A stretch of 49,965 nucleotides of DNA from Zoogloea sp. (GCA_016789125.1 JAEUNU010000279.1:1-49965), one strand, 5' to 3'; numbered from the stretch's first letter, positions 16,551 through 26,303 are shown. Notes: generated from the letters alone by a model not told the origin. A program made the numbers and translations.

Positions 16551-18125
16551 GGAGCGGGGGCGCAGAACCGTGTCGCGGGCCTTGGGCAGGGTCTGGGGGT
16601 AGTCCCGGCTGAAGTGGAGGCCGCGACTTTCCTTGCGCTGAAGGGCGCTGCGCACGATGAGGTCGGCGGTCACGACGAGGTTTCGCAGCTCGATGAGATC
16701 GTTGCTGACCCTGAAGTTGCTGTAGAACTCGTCGATCTCCCGGGCCAGCAGGCGAATCCGGTGCTGGGCTCGCTGGAGGCGCTTGTTGGTGCGCACGATG
16801 CCCACGTAGTCCCACATGAAGCGGCGTAGTTCATCCCAGTTGTGAGAGATCACGATCGATTCGTCGGCGTCGGTCACGCGGCTCTCGTCCCATTGGGGCA
16901 GGTTGGTCGCGAGTTCGCGCGGACTGGCGAGGATGTCGGCGGCTGCGGCCTCGCCGAACACCAGGCATTCGAGGAGCGAATTGCTGGCCAGGCGGTTGGC
17001 GCCGTGGAGGCCCGTGCAGGCGGTCTCGCCGATCGCGTGCAGGCCGGCGACGTCGGTGCGGGCCTGCAGGTCGGTGACGATGCCCCCGCAGGAAAAGTGC
17101 ACCGCTGGGACGACCGGAATCGGCTGGCGCGTGATGTCGATGCCAAGCTCGAGGCAGCGCGCGAGGATGTTCGGGAAGTGGGACTGCAGCAGCTCGGCGG
17201 GCTTGTGGCTGATGTCGAGGAAGACGCAGTCGAGGCCGTGCTTCTTCATTTCGAAGTCGATTGCGCGGGCGACGATATCGCGGGGAGCGAGCTCCTCGCG
17301 CGGGTCGTGCTCGGGCATGAAACGGCTGCCGTCGGGGCGGCGGAGCAGGCCGCCTTCGCCGCGGACCGCCTCGGAGATCAGGAAGGACTTGGCCTGGGGG
17401 TGATACAGGCAGGTGGGGTGGAACTGGATGAATTCCATGTTCGCCACCCGGCAGCCGGCCCGCCAGGCCATCGCGACCCCGTCGCCGGTGGCGGTGTCGG
17501 GGTTGGTGGTGTACAGATAGACCTTGCCTGCGCCGCCGGTGGCGAGCACGGTGTGGCGGGCGGCGAAGGTGCGCACCTCGTCGTTGGCGATGTCGAGGAC
17601 GTAGGCTCCGAGGCAGCCCTCGTCCGGGTGGCCGATCTTGCGCCCGATGATGAGGTCGACGGCAATGTGCTGCTCGTACACAGCAATGTTCGGATGGGCT
17701 CTGACCTGCTCGGTGAGGGTTGCCTGGACGGCAGCGCCGGTTGCGTCGGCGACATGGATGATCCGGCGCGCGCTGTGCCCGCCTTCACGGGTGAGGTGGT
17801 AGCCGACGGAGGACGATGCGTCGGGTGTGAAGGGTACGCCGTGGTCGATGAGCCAGCGGATCGCCCGGGGGCCGTTCTCGACGACGAAGCGGGTTGCCTT
17901 GTCGGAGCACAGGCCGGCTCCGGCCGTGTGGGTGTCGGCGACGTGCGCCTCGGCGCTGTCGCTTGGGTCGAGCACCGAAGCGATCCCGCCCTGGGCCCAG
18001 GCGCTGGCGCTGTCTTCCAGGCTGCGCTTGGTGACGAGGGCGACTTTGAGTTTGTCGGCGAGACGCAGGGCAAGGGATTGGCCAGCAAGACCACTGCCCA
18101 GGATCAGTACATCGAAAGCGGTCAC
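16548..18125 (-). CDS. nadB: L-aspartate oxidase (NadB)
   Basis: 525-aa flavoenzyme oxidising L-aspartate to iminoaspartate, the first step of NAD synthesis. The N-terminal FAD motif is [18 protein letters not shown], followed by [22 protein letters not shown] and HFSCGGI, the fumarate reductase/succinate dehydrogenase flavoprotein pattern. Residues replacing the succinate dehydrogenase flavin-linking His support NadB, and no other sdh genes are present. The start is GTG 18125 without a clear Shine-Dalgarno sequence. It is divergent from rpoE, as in many Betaproteobacteria and Gammaproteobacteria. Confidence 0.95.
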   Translation of the reverse strand: MTAFDVLILGSGLAGQSLALRLADKLKVALVTKRSLEDSASAWAQGGIASVLDPSDSAEAHVADTHTAGAGLCSDKATRFVVENGPRAIRWLIDHGVPFTPDASSSVGYHLTREGGHSARRIIHVADATGAAVQATLTEQVRAHPNIAVYEQHIAVDLIIGRKIGHPDEGCLGAYVLDIANDEVRTFAARHTVLATGGAGKVYLYTTNPDTATGDGVAMAWRAGCRVANMEFIQFHPTCLYHPQAKSFLISEAVRGEGGLLRRPDGSRFMPEHDPREELAPRDIVARAIDFEMKKHGLDCVFLDISHKPAELLQSHFPNILARCLELGIDITRQPIPVVPAVHFSCGGIVTDLQARTDVAGLHAIGETACTGLHGANRLASNSLLECLVFGEAAAADILASPRELATNLPQWDESRVTDADESIVISHNWDELRRFMWDYVGIVRTNKRLQRAQHRIRLLAREIDEFYSNFRVSNDLIELRNLVVTADLIVRSALQRKESRGLHFSRDYPQTLPKARDTVLRPRS

Positions 18126-18220
18126 TTCGGGAATTCCGCAGGGGAGGGGCGATAGGAGGAGCGCCGACTATAGCATGGGCGCCGGATCGTGCCGAAATCC
18201 GCAAAACCCTTCCGGTGACT

Positions 18221-18247
18221 GAACTATGCGTGGGGCTCCCGGTCAAC
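18221..18247 (+). promoter_or_regulatory. Candidate sigma-E autoregulatory promoter for rpoE
   Basis: GAACTA (18221-18226), a 16-nt spacer and TCAAC (18243-18247) closely match the RpoE/AlgU pattern GAACTT-N16-TCNAA. It lies about 95 nt before the rpoE start in the nadB-rpoE gap, where autoregulated rpoE promoters are known in related operons. A second, sigma-70-like TATACT occurs at 18283-18288 without a good -35. Confidence 0.6.
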
Positions 18248-18341
18248 ATGAGTGCTTCGGAAGGGATTCGCGGGCTCTCGGGTATACTGCGGGGCTGGTG
18301 GCCGGTGAGGTCACGACAACGAAAGTAGATGCCCCCCGACC

Positions 18342-18941
18342 ATGAGTGATCGCGAAGTTGACCAGCAGCTTGTCGAGCGTGTCCAGCGCGGCGACAAACA
18401 GGCGTTCGGCCTGCTTGTTGCGAAGTATCAGCGCAAGCTCGCCCGCCTGCTGTCGAGATTGATCAGGGATCCCGCCGAGGTGGAGGATGTTGCCCAGGAG
18501 ACGTTCATCAAGGCCTATCGTGCCTTGCCGTCCTTTCGGGGTGACAGCGCTTTTTATACCTGGCTTTACCGGATCGGGATCAATACGGCAAAGAACTTCC
18601 TGGTTTCCCAGGGGCGGCGCGCCCCGACGACGACCGATTTTGACTCCGAGGAGGCCGAGACCTTCGAGGATGGGGATCAGCTGCGTGACATCAACACGCC
18701 CGAGCGTCTGATGATGACGCGGCAGATCGGCGACACGGTGAATGCGGCGATGGAAGCCCTGCCCGAGGAGCTCAAGACCGCGATCGTGCTGCGGGAAATC
18801 GAGGGTTTGAGTTACGAGGAGATCGCCACGATTATGGATTGCCCGATAGGGACGGTGCGTTCGCGGATCTTCCGCGCACGTGAGGCCATTTCCGAGAAGC
18901 TCAAGCCGTTGCTGGATACGGCTCCGAACAAGAGGTGGTAA
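18342..18941 (+). CDS. rpoE: ECF sigma factor sigma-E (RpoE/AlgU)
   Basis: 199-aa extracytoplasmic-function sigma factor directing the envelope-stress regulon. Region 2 spans about residues 20-90 (VEDVAQETFIKAYRALPSF) and region 4 about 135-185 (ALPEELKTAIVLREIEGLSYEEIA, then GTVRSRIFRARE). It heads the full rseA-rseB-rseC-mucD set, which fixes its identity as RpoE/AlgU rather than another ECF factor. rseA starts 4 nt after its stop. Confidence 0.97.
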   Translation: MSDREVDQQLVERVQRGDKQAFGLLVAKYQRKLARLLSRLIRDPAEVEDVAQETFIKAYRALPSFRGDSAFYTWLYRIGINTAKNFLVSQGRRAPTTTDFDSEEAETFEDGDQLRDINTPERLMMTRQIGDTVNAAMEALPEELKTAIVLREIEGLSYEEIATIMDCPIGTVRSRIFRAREAISEKLKPLLDTAPNKRW

Positions 18942-18945
18942 CAAG

Positions 18946-19473
18946 ATGAAAGAAAGAGTCTCTGCCCTGCTGGATGGCGCGCTGGATGATGAGGCCTCCT
19001 CGCGGCTGTTCGAGTCCATCAAGCGGGATGCAGGCTTGCGCCAGGATTGGGAGAGTTATTGTCTGATCGGCGATGTGATGCGCGATGACTCCCCTCTGTC
19101 GGCGGATTTCACCAGCAAGGTGATGGCTGGCCTCTCCGACGAAGTGACCGTTCTGGCGCCCGTGAGGCGTGAAAGTGGTGGCTGGGCGCGCAAGCTGATG
19201 CCGATCGCTGCCTCAGTGATGGGTGTTGCCGCGGTAGGTTGGGTTGCAATGACCCTCAATGGCCCCGGGGCAGAGGTGCAGCGCCTGGCCCGTTCGAGCC
19301 CGCCGGCCGTGGTCAGTGTGGCGCCTGTCGAGCGCAGTGCGCTGGTGCCGGCGGAATCGTCGGAGCGGGAGTATCTCTTCGCTCATCAGGCCATGGCTCC
19401 TGCCGCGGGAATGCCCGGTGTGGCCCACTATGTGCGCACGGTTTCGGACACCCGCGTGGCCGGTGAAAGATGA
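18946..19473 (+). CDS. rseA: Anti-sigma-E factor RseA/MucA
   Basis: 175-aa single-pass inner-membrane protein holding sigma-E inactive. The N-terminal cytoplasmic domain starts KERVSALLDGALDD and includes SYCLIGDVMRDD, the RseA sigma-binding pattern. One transmembrane helix lies at about residues 86-104, then a periplasmic tail expected to bind RseB. AGAGGTGG precedes ATG 18946; an extension to 18880 overlaps rpoE and is rejected. Coupled to rseB by ATGA. Confidence 0.92.
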   Translation: MKERVSALLDGALDDEASSRLFESIKRDAGLRQDWESYCLIGDVMRDDSPLSADFTSKVMAGLSDEVTVLAPVRRESGGWARKLMPIAASVMGVAAVGWVAMTLNGPGAEVQRLARSSPPAVVSVAPVERSALVPAESSEREYLFAHQAMAPAAGMPGVAHYVRTVSDTRVAGER

Positions 19474-20438
19474 AGCGTTTCCTGAGCATCCTGATTGCCG
19501 CGTGGTGCCTGAGCAGTGTTGCTTCGGCCCAGGCCCCCGGAGATCCGATAAGCTGGCTGGGCCGGATTTCGAATGCTGCCCACAAGCTCAACTATACGGG
19601 TAGCTTCACTTACCAGAGCGGCAAGAACATCGAGACGTCGCGCATCGCGCACCTCGTGGACGCCAACGGCGATGAATACGAGCGACTCGAGGCTCTGGAT
19701 GGTAGCCCCCGGGAGGTCGTCCGCAACCATGAAGAGGTTCAGTGCTTCCTGCCCGACCAGAAGCTGCTGATCATCGACCAATCCTCGGCGCGTCGCAGTT
19801 TCCCGGCGCGCCTCCCGCAGTCTCCGGCAGCGCTCGGCGAGCATTACCGCATCCGCAAGGGCGAGGTGGTGCGGATTGCCGGAATGGAAAGCCAGCAGAT
19901 CATCCTCGAGCCGAAGGATGACATGCGTTTTGGTCATCATTTCTGGGCGGACATCTCCTCCGGCTTGCTGCTGCGTGCGCGCATCGTCAGCGACAAGGGC
20001 GAGACCGTCGAGCAGTTCGCGTTCACCGAAGTCACGATCGGTGCGCCCTTCGACAAGGAGAAGGTGCGGCCGCGCTTCTCCCGCGGCAGCGACTGGAAGG
20101 TGGTCAATGCGCGGGGCAATGAGGTCAAGGTCGAAGATACCGGTTGGGCCTTCCGGCATTCGATTCCCGGCTTCCGGCCGGTGGTGTCTGTGCTGCGACC
20201 GTCCCGGGGTGGGCATGGTGATTCCTATCACGTGGTGTTCTCCGACGGCCTGGCGGCGATCTCGGTGTTCATCGAGCCGCTGGCGGCGAAGAACAACGTG
20301 CAGAGCGGCATGAGCGCCGCGGGGGCCTTCAACATCTTCCGGCGGACGATCGGCGACAGGCTGATCACCGTGCTCGGCGAGGTGCCGCCCCAGGCACTGG
20401 TGCGGATCGCCGACGGCGTTGAGATGCGGAAGCGCTGA
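19470..20438 (+). CDS. rseB: Sigma-E regulatory protein RseB/MucB
   Basis: 322-aa periplasmic protein that binds the RseA tail and shields it from the site-1 protease. A Sec signal peptide (about residues 1-21, ending SVASAQA) is followed by the two MucB/RseB domains, with NYTGSFTYQSG in the lipoprotein-like N-domain and SVFIEPLAAKN in the C-domain. Its stop and the rseC start overlap by one base. Confidence 0.94.
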   Translation: MKRFLSILIAAWCLSSVASAQAPGDPISWLGRISNAAHKLNYTGSFTYQSGKNIETSRIAHLVDANGDEYERLEALDGSPREVVRNHEEVQCFLPDQKLLIIDQSSARRSFPARLPQSPAALGEHYRIRKGEVVRIAGMESQQIILEPKDDMRFGHHFWADISSGLLLRARIVSDKGETVEQFAFTEVTIGAPFDKEKVRPRFSRGSDWKVVNARGNEVKVEDTGWAFRHSIPGFRPVVSVLRPSRGGHGDSYHVVFSDGLAAISVFIEPLAAKNNVQSGMSAAGAFNIFRRTIGDRLITVLGEVPPQALVRIADGVEMRKR

Positions 20439-20899
20439 TGAAGGTGAATGGCGTTGTTCAGCGGGTAGATGGGGCGTACGCCTGGGTGGATGTGTCCGTG
20501 GCCCAGGGATGTGGCCGCTGCGGCGAGCCCGGTGGTTGCGGTGGCGTCAATATCGCCCGGCCTTTCGGGGGGGCGAAGCAGGTTCTGCGCGTCTCTAATG
20601 ATTCTGGCGCCGTGGTCGGTGAGTCGGTGAGCGTGGTGATCGACGACGGCGTTCCGCTTGCCGCGGCCCTGCGCGCCTATGCGGCTCCGGTGCTCGGCGT
20701 GCTCGGCGGTGCTGCGCTGGGGACGGTGCTGGCGCCGGTGGCTGTGGTCGATCTGTACGCCGGGATCGGTGCGCTGCTGGGGGGCGGCCTGGCGGTGCTG
20801 CTGGTTCGTGCCAGGCAGCAGCCCTGGTCGGGCCGCCGCGACCTTCCCGTTCGTCTGGAACGTGGTGGGCCGGCGTCTTCCGGGGAGTGCGGACGGTGA
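20438..20899 (+). CDS. rseC: SoxR-reducing/sigma-E operon protein RseC (MucC)
   Basis: 153-aa inner-membrane protein. The N-terminal soluble part carries the family Cys cluster, QGCGRCGEPGGCGG (C-X2-C-X5-C), and two transmembrane helices follow at about residues 75-95 and 100-125. RseC proteins also act with the Rsx system in reducing SoxR. It is in its normal operon place between rseB and mucD. Confidence 0.9.
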   Translation: MKVNGVVQRVDGAYAWVDVSVAQGCGRCGEPGGCGGVNIARPFGGAKQVLRVSNDSGAVVGESVSVVIDDGVPLAAALRAYAAPVLGVLGGAALGTVLAPVAVVDLYAGIGALLGGGLAVLLVRARQQPWSGRRDLPVRLERGGPASSGECGR

Positions 20900-22329
20900 T
20901 TCGCTTGCTGCGCTTTCTTGTCCTCATCTTGTTGGTGCTCTCCGGAGCCGGCTTGCCTGCAGGGGCTGCGCCGATGCGGGATTTGCCTGACTTTGCCGAG
21001 CTGGCCGATCGCCAGGGGGCGGCGGTGGTGAATATCAGCACCACCCAGGCGGTGCGCCAGGCGCGCCCCGGCCTGCCCCGGCTGGATGAAGACGACCCGA
21101 TGTTCGATTTCTTCCGCCGTTTCGTGCCGCGCCAGCCGGGCAGTGGGCCGAAGGTGGATCCCGACAATCGCTCCCTCGGTTCCGGCTTCATCGTGTCGTC
21201 CGACGGTTATGTGCTGACCAACGCCCATGTGGTGGATGGCGCCGATGAGATCATCGTCAAGCTGAGCGACAAGCGAGAGTTTCGCGCCCGCCTGATGGGC
21301 GCCGATCCACGCTCGGACGTGGCCTTGCTCAAGATCGAGGCGGGCGGCCTGCCAAAGGTCAGCCTGGGCGATCCGGGCAGGCTGCGGGTGGGCGACTGGG
21401 TGCTGGCCATCGGCTCGCCTTTCGGCTTCGAGAACTCCGTCACCGCAGGGATCGTGAGCGCCAAGGGGCGCTCGCTGCCCCAGGAAAATTTTGTCCCCTT
21501 CATACAGACCGACGTGGCGATCAACCCGGGTAACTCGGGTGGGCCGCTGTTCAACCTGAAGGGCGAGGTGATCGGCATCAACTCCCAGATCTACAGCCAG
21601 ACGGGTGGCTTCATGGGTCTTTCGTTCGCGATCCCGATCGACGTGGCGATGGAGGTCCAGAGCCAGCTGAAGGCGCACGGTAGGGTCCAGCGCGGGCGGA
21701 TCGGGGTGGTGATCCAGGAGGTGTCGCGGGAGCTGGCCGACAGCTTCAGGCTCGACAAACCCGTTGGCGCGCTGGTGAGTTCCGTCGAAAAGGGCGGCCC
21801 CGCCGACAAGGCCGGGCTCGAGCAGGGCGATATCGTGCTGCGCTTCGACAATCGCCCGGTGGGGATTTCGGGCGATCTGCCGCGCATCGTGGGCAGCACC
21901 CGGCCGGGTGCGAAAGTGCCGGTGATGGTGTGGCGAAAGGGTGCCCAGCGGGAAATGAGCGTGGTGGTGGCCGAATTGCCCGACGAGCGGGCGCGCAAGC
22001 CGGTGCTGCCGATGGCGCGGCAGGAGGTGGTACCCAACAAGCTCGGCATCGTGGTGGCGGACCCCAGCCAGCAGCAGCGGCGGGACGGCCGATTTGCCTC
22101 GGGAGGTGTGGTGGTGGAGGCGCTGCGCAGTGCTTCGGCGCGGGCCTCCGAGATCCAGGCCGGCGACGCGATCCTGGCCATCATCAACCGGGGTGTGCGC
22201 ACCGACCTGCGCTCGGCCGATCAGTTCAGCCGCCTGGTGGCAGGCCTCGAGCCGAGCCAGGCCGTGACCCTGCTGGTGCAGCGGGGCGACACCCAGACCT
22301 TTGTGCCGGTGCGTACCCTTGAGCGCTGA
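20896..22329 (+). CDS. mucD: Periplasmic serine protease MucD/DegQ (HtrA family)
   Basis: 477-aa Do-like protease/chaperone of the periplasm. A signal peptide (about 1-25) is followed by a trypsin-like domain with the triad H111 (TNAHVVDG), D141 (RSDVALL) and S214 (GNSGGPL), then two PDZ domains (about 270-360 and 385-475). GTG 20896 is chosen because GGGGAG lies 8 nt upstream and it makes the common 4-nt GTGA overlap with rseC; a GTG three codons earlier is the alternative. As the last gene of the sigma-E operon it is expected to degrade misfolded envelope proteins. Confidence 0.95.
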   Translation: MIRLLRFLVLILLVLSGAGLPAGAAPMRDLPDFAELADRQGAAVVNISTTQAVRQARPGLPRLDEDDPMFDFFRRFVPRQPGSGPKVDPDNRSLGSGFIVSSDGYVLTNAHVVDGADEIIVKLSDKREFRARLMGADPRSDVALLKIEAGGLPKVSLGDPGRLRVGDWVLAIGSPFGFENSVTAGIVSAKGRSLPQENFVPFIQTDVAINPGNSGGPLFNLKGEVIGINSQIYSQTGGFMGLSFAIPIDVAMEVQSQLKAHGRVQRGRIGVVIQEVSRELADSFRLDKPVGALVSSVEKGGPADKAGLEQGDIVLRFDNRPVGISGDLPRIVGSTRPGAKVPVMVWRKGAQREMSVVVAELPDERARKPVLPMARQEVVPNKLGIVVADPSQQQRRDGRFASGGVVVEALRSASARASEIQAGDAILAIINRGVRTDLRSADQFSRLVAGLEPSQAVTLLVQRGDTQTFVPVRTLER

Positions 22330-22570
22330 GCGACGTCTCACCGTGCTCAGCCGGGAGTGGTGCCACCTGTGCCACGACCTGCTCGACGCCCTGAAGCCGC
22401 TGCAGGGCGAACTTGGCTTCGACATCGAGGTGCTCGATGTGGATGCCCTGCCCGAGCTCGAGGTCGAGTGGGGCGAGAAGGTTCCGGTGGTGCTTGCCGG
22501 CGGGCTTGAGCTGTGTCACTACTTTCTGGACGAAGCTGCGGTTCGTGCTCATTTCCGACGTATCGGTTAG
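22319..22570 (+). CDS. Glutaredoxin-like thiol protein
   Basis: About 83 aa with a thioredoxin-fold pattern: beta strand LTVLS, redox pair W-C15-HL-C18, helix LLDALKPLQ, then [26 protein letters not shown] with the cis-Pro of VPV. It fits the short glutaredoxin family (DUF836/YbbN-like). The start is uncertain: TTG 22319, overlapping mucD, and GTG 22343 are both possible, and neither has a good ribosome site. Coupling to mucD suggests a link to envelope or redox stress; substrate unknown. Confidence 0.72.
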   Translation: MSAERRLTVLSREWCHLCHDLLDALKPLQGELGFDIEVLDVDALPELEVEWGEKVPVVLAGGLELCHYFLDEAAVRAHFRRIG

Positions 22571-22602
22571 AATGCAAGTCTTTGCCAGGCAAACAAATTT
22601 TC

Positions 22603-22627
22603 AAGGGTGCCCACCGGCACCCTTTTT
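22603..22627 (+). terminator. Intrinsic terminator immediately before lepA
   Basis: GGGTGCC (22605-22611) and GGCACCC (22616-22622) form a 7-bp GC stem with a 4-nt loop, flanked by AA and TTTTT (22623-22627). It lies after the glutaredoxin-like gene and only 8 nt before the lepA start codon. Confidence 0.8.
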
Positions 22628-22635
22628 CATGGCCC

Positions 22636-24432
22636 ATGCAACACATCAGAAACTTCTCGATCATTGCCCACATCGACCACGGTAAATCCACCCTGGCCGA
22701 TCGGATCATCCACCTTTGTGGCGGCCTCTCCGACCGCGAGATGGAGGCGCAGGTGCTCGACTCGATGGACATCGAGCGGGAGCGCGGCATCACCATCAAG
22801 GCGCAGACGGCGGCGCTGAGCTACCGCGCCCGCGACGGGCAGGTGTACAACCTCAATCTCATCGACACCCCAGGGCACGTGGACTTCTCCTATGAAGTCT
22901 CCCGCTCGCTGGCGGCATGCGAAGGCGGCCTGCTGGTGGTCGACGCCTCCCAGGGCGTCGAGGCGCAGACCGTGGCCAACTGCTACACGGCCCTCGAGCA
23001 GGGCGTCGAGGTGGTGCCGGTCCTCAACAAGATGGATCTGCCCCAGGCCAACCCGGATGGCGCAAAGCAGGAGATCGAGGATGTGATCGGCATCGACGCG
23101 AGCGACGCCATTCCCTGCTCGGCCAAGACCGGCATGGGCGTCGAGGACATCCTCGAGGCCGTCATCGCACGCATTCCGCCGCCCAAGGGCGACCCGAATG
23201 CGCCGCTGAAGGCGCTGATCATCGATTCGTGGTTTGACAACTACGTGGGCGTGGTGATGCTCGTCCGGGTGGTCGATGGCACGCTCCGGCCCAAGGACAA
23301 GATCCTCTTCATGTCCAACGGCAACCAGCACCTGTGCGAGCAGGTCGGCGTGTTCACGCCCAAGTCCCAGAACCGCGAGAGCATCTCTGCGGGCCAGGTC
23401 GGCTTCATCATCGCGGGCATCAAGGAGCTCAAGTCGGCCAAGGTCGGTGACACCATCACCCTGGCGGGCAAGCCCGCCGCGCAGCCGCTGGCCGGCTTCA
23501 AGGAGATCAAGCCCCAGGTGTTTGCGGGCCTCTACCCGGTCGAGTCGAACGAGTACGACCAGCTCCGCGAGTCCCTCGAGAAGCTGCGCCTCAACGACGC
23601 CTCGCTGCAGTTTGAGCCGGAGGTGTCCCAGGCGCTGGGCTTCGGCTTCCGCTGCGGCTTCCTCGGCCTCCTGCACATGGAAATCGTCCAGGAGCGCCTT
23701 GAGCGCGAGTTCGACATGAACCTCATCACCACGGCCCCGACCGTGGTGTACGAAGTCCTGATGAAGGACGGCACGGTGGAGCAGGTCTCCAACCCGTCCA
23801 AGCTGCCCGACCTCTCGAAGGTGGAGGAGGTGCGCGAGCCGATCATCAAGGCAGTCATCTTCCTGCCCCAGGAATACGTGGGGCCGGTGATCACCCTGTG
23901 CAACCAGAAGCGCGGTGCCCAGGTCGACATGCTCTACCACGGTCGTCAGGTCCAGCTGATCTACGACATGCCGATGAACGAAGTGGTGATGGACTTCTTC
24001 GACAAGCTCAAGTCGGTTTCCCGCGGCTATGCCTCCCTCGATTACGAGTTCAAGGAATACCGCGCCGCCGACCTGGTCAAGCTCGACGTACTCGTTTCCA
24101 GCGAGAAGGTCGATGCGCTGTCGATCATCGTGCACCGCGCCAACTCCCAGTACCGGGGCCGCGAGCTGGTCGCCAAGCTGCGCGAGCTGATCCCGCGCCA
24201 GATGTTCGACGTGGCGATCCAGGCGGCGATCGGTTCCAACATCGTCGCCCGCGAGACCATCAAGGCTTTGCGCAAGAACGTGCTCGCCAAGTGCTACGGT
24301 GGCGACATCACCCGCAAGAAGAAGCTCCTCGAGAAGCAGAAAGAGGGCAAGAAGCGGATGAAGCAGGTCGGTAACGTGGAAATCCCGCAGGAGGCCTTCC
24401 TGGCCGTCCTGAGGGTCGACGAAGGTAAATAA
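22636..24432 (+). CDS. lepA: Elongation factor 4 (LepA)
   Basis: 598-aa ribosome-associated GTPase that can back-translocate or affect 30S maturation. The G domain begins at once: [11 protein letters not shown] (G1), RGITIKAQT (G2), DTPGHVDF (G3), NKMDLP (G4), SAKTGMGV (G5). The C-terminal domain unique to LepA follows, ending [22 protein letters not shown] 22636 gives the standard N-terminus [14 protein letters not shown]; an extension to 22513 runs through the terminator and is rejected. No Shine-Dalgarno site is visible. lepB follows after 33 nt. Confidence 0.97.
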   Translation: MQHIRNFSIIAHIDHGKSTLADRIIHLCGGLSDREMEAQVLDSMDIERERGITIKAQTAALSYRARDGQVYNLNLIDTPGHVDFSYEVSRSLAACEGGLLVVDASQGVEAQTVANCYTALEQGVEVVPVLNKMDLPQANPDGAKQEIEDVIGIDASDAIPCSAKTGMGVEDILEAVIARIPPPKGDPNAPLKALIIDSWFDNYVGVVMLVRVVDGTLRPKDKILFMSNGNQHLCEQVGVFTPKSQNRESISAGQVGFIIAGIKELKSAKVGDTITLAGKPAAQPLAGFKEIKPQVFAGLYPVESNEYDQLRESLEKLRLNDASLQFEPEVSQALGFGFRCGFLGLLHMEIVQERLEREFDMNLITTAPTVVYEVLMKDGTVEQVSNPSKLPDLSKVEEVREPIIKAVIFLPQEYVGPVITLCNQKRGAQVDMLYHGRQVQLIYDMPMNEVVMDFFDKLKSVSRGYASLDYEFKEYRAADLVKLDVLVSSEKVDALSIIVHRANSQYRGRELVAKLRELIPRQMFDVAIQAAIGSNIVARETIKALRKNVLAKCYGGDITRKKKLLEKQKEGKKRMKQVGNVEIPQEAFLAVLRVDEGK

Positions 24433-24465
24433 GCCGGCCTTCCGGCTGGCAGCAGGAGTGCTTGC

Positions 24466-25254
24466 GTGAATTTCGCGTTGATTCTTTTCATTCTGCTCCT
24501 CGTGAGCGGGGCCCTGTGGGCCCTCGACCACTTTGTCGCGAGCAAGCGCCGGAGCGTCGGCGCCAAGAGCCCGTGGTGGGTCGAGTACGGCGCCAGCTTC
24601 TTCCCGGTGATCCTGGTGGTGTTCTGCCTGCGCTCCTTCGTCGTGGAGCCCTTCAAGATCCCGTCGGGCTCGATGATCCCGACCCTGCTGGTCGGCGACT
24701 TCATCCTGGTCAACAAGTGGACCTACGGCATCCGCCTGCCGGTGATCAACAAGAAGATCGTCGAGGTGAACCAGCCCCAGCGGGGCGACGTGATGGTCTT
24801 CCGCTTCCCCCAGGACACCTCCCTCGACTACATCAAGCGGGTCGTCGGGCTGCCGGGCGACAAGGTCGAGTACATCGACAAGAAGCTGACCATCAACGGC
24901 CAGGCCATGACCCAGACGCCGGACGGCGACTACCTGCATGCCGAACGGCTGTTCTACTCGCCGCGCTTCACCGAGAAGCTCGGCGCGGTCGAGCACAAGA
25001 TAATCGTGGAAAACGACGCACCGGCCTTCGTGTCGCCGAGCATCCAGTATCCTTTCCGGGATAACTGCACCTATACTAATCGCGGCGTGTCGTGCACCGT
25101 TCCGGCCGGCCACTACTTCATGATGGGTGATAATCGGGACGGCAGCTACGACAGCCGCGGCTGGGGGTTCGTCCCGGAGGAGAACATCGTGGGCAAGGCC
25201 TTCTTCATCTGGTTCAACTTCAGTGACCTGAAGCGTATCGGCAGCTTCCATTGA
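24466..25254 (+). CDS. lepB: Signal peptidase I
   Basis: 262-aa inner-membrane peptidase that removes Sec and Tat signal peptides. Two transmembrane helices (about 2-20 and 43-60) precede the catalytic domain with the Ser-Lys dyad: S69 in PFKIPSGSMIPT and K124 in DYIKRVVGLPGD; the later box MMGDNRDGSYDSRGWG is present. GTG start 24466 has AGGAG 7 nt upstream. It lies between lepA and rnc as in most Proteobacteria. Confidence 0.96.
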   Translation: MNFALILFILLLVSGALWALDHFVASKRRSVGAKSPWWVEYGASFFPVILVVFCLRSFVVEPFKIPSGSMIPTLLVGDFILVNKWTYGIRLPVINKKIVEVNQPQRGDVMVFRFPQDTSLDYIKRVVGLPGDKVEYIDKKLTINGQAMTQTPDGDYLHAERLFYSPRFTEKLGAVEHKIIVENDAPAFVSPSIQYPFRDNCTYTNRGVSCTVPAGHYFMMGDNRDGSYDSRGWGFVPEENIVGKAFFIWFNFSDLKRIGSFH

Positions 25255-25256
25255 TC

Positions 25257-25625
25257 ATGAAACATAAATCTCAGTCCGGAGTCAGCCTGATCGGTGTGAT
25301 GGTCGGCGGCGCCGTGCTCGCGGCCCTGCTGCTGGTCGGCCTGAAGCTGATCCCGGTGATCTCGGAGTACATGGGCGTCAAGCGCTCGATGGCGGCCGTG
25401 GTGGCCGGCGCGAACCCCCAGACCGCGACGGTCTCCGAGCTGCGTTCGGCCTTCACCAAGCGGGCCCTGGTCGACGACGTCACCACGGTCACCGCCTCGG
25501 ACCTCGACATCACCAAGGAAGACGGCCGGATCGTCATGTCCATCGAGTACTCCCGCAAGGTGAAGCTGTTTGGCAACGTGAGTCTGCTCATCGACTTCAG
25601 TGCGTCCACCGCCGATATCCACTAG
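25257..25625 (+). CDS. DUF4845 membrane protein
   Basis: 122-aa protein with one N-terminal transmembrane segment (about residues 9-30) and a soluble remainder. The N-terminus, QSGVSLIGVMVGGAV, resembles a type IV prepilin (G then a hydrophobic run) but lacks the Glu at +5. DUF4845 proteins occupy exactly this place between lepB and rnc in Betaproteobacteria and Gammaproteobacteria. ATG 25257, two codons after an in-frame TTG overlapping the lepB stop, is the likely start. Function unknown. Confidence 0.82.
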   Translation: MKHKSQSGVSLIGVMVGGAVLAALLLVGLKLIPVISEYMGVKRSMAAVVAGANPQTATVSELRSAFTKRALVDDVTTVTASDLDITKEDGRIVMSIEYSRKVKLFGNVSLLIDFSASTADIH

Positions 25626-25634
25626 GCGAAGCGC

Positions 25635-26303
25635 ATGAAGCTCGACGCCCTGCAGACGGCCATCGGCCATCGTTTTTCCCGCCCCGAACTGCTCCAGCAG
25701 GCGGTAACCCACCGCAGCTTCGGTTCGCCCCACAACGAGCGGCTGGAGTTTCTCGGCGACAGCATCGTCAATTGCGTCACCGCCATCGCGCTGTTCGAGC
25801 GTTTCGGCGAGCTGCGCGAGGGCGACATGTCCCGCCTGCGGGCCAACCTCGTGCGGCAGGAAGCCCTGCATCGCCTCGCCGACGGTCTCAAGCTCGGCGA
25901 CTACCTGCAGCTTGGCGAGGGCGAGATGAAGAGCGGCGGTCATCGCCGCCCCTCCATCCTGGCCGACGCACTGGAGGCGATCTTCGCGGCAGTCTTTCTC
26001 GACGCCGGTTTCGAGGCCGCCAAGTCGGTGATCGACCGGCTCTACGCGTCTTCCATCGCCAGCCTCGACCCGGCCCGCGCCCTCAAGGACCCGAAGACGG
26101 CCCTGCAGGAATGGCTTCAGGGCCGGCGCATGCCCCTGCCCAAGTATTCCCTCGCTGATACCCGTGGCGAGGCCCACCAACAGGAATTCGAGGTCGAGTG
26201 CGAGATCACCGGCCTCGGCCTCAAGACCCGCGGCATCGGCGTGAGTCGCCGCGCTGCCGAACAGCAGTCCGCCCAGCGGGCGCTGGAACTCCTGCCAAAG
26301 TAA
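25635..26303 (+). CDS. rnc: Ribonuclease III
   Basis: 222-aa double-strand RNA endonuclease processing rRNA precursors and regulatory RNAs. The signature [10 protein letters not shown] (34-43) contains E38 and D42; the second metal pair is D111/E114 in [14 protein letters not shown] double-stranded-RNA-binding domain occupies about residues 150-222. Its stop TAA shares a base with the era ATG (TAATG), so the two are translated together. Confidence 0.96.
   Translation: MKLDALQTAIGHRFSRPELLQQAVTHRSFGSPHNERLEFLGDSIVNCVTAIALFERFGELREGDMSRLRANLVRQEALHRLADGLKLGDYLQLGEGEMKSGGHRRPSILADALEAIFAAVFLDAGFEAAKSVIDRLYASSIASLDPARALKDPKTALQEWLQGRRMPLPKYSLADTRGEAHQQEFEVECEITGLGLKTRGIGVSRRAAEQQSAQRALELLPK

Noticed and set aside
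22627..25251. 874-codon minus-strand ORF antisense to lepA and lepB
   Set aside because: Covers two certain genes; low-complexity Leu/Ala/His-rich translation with no domain.
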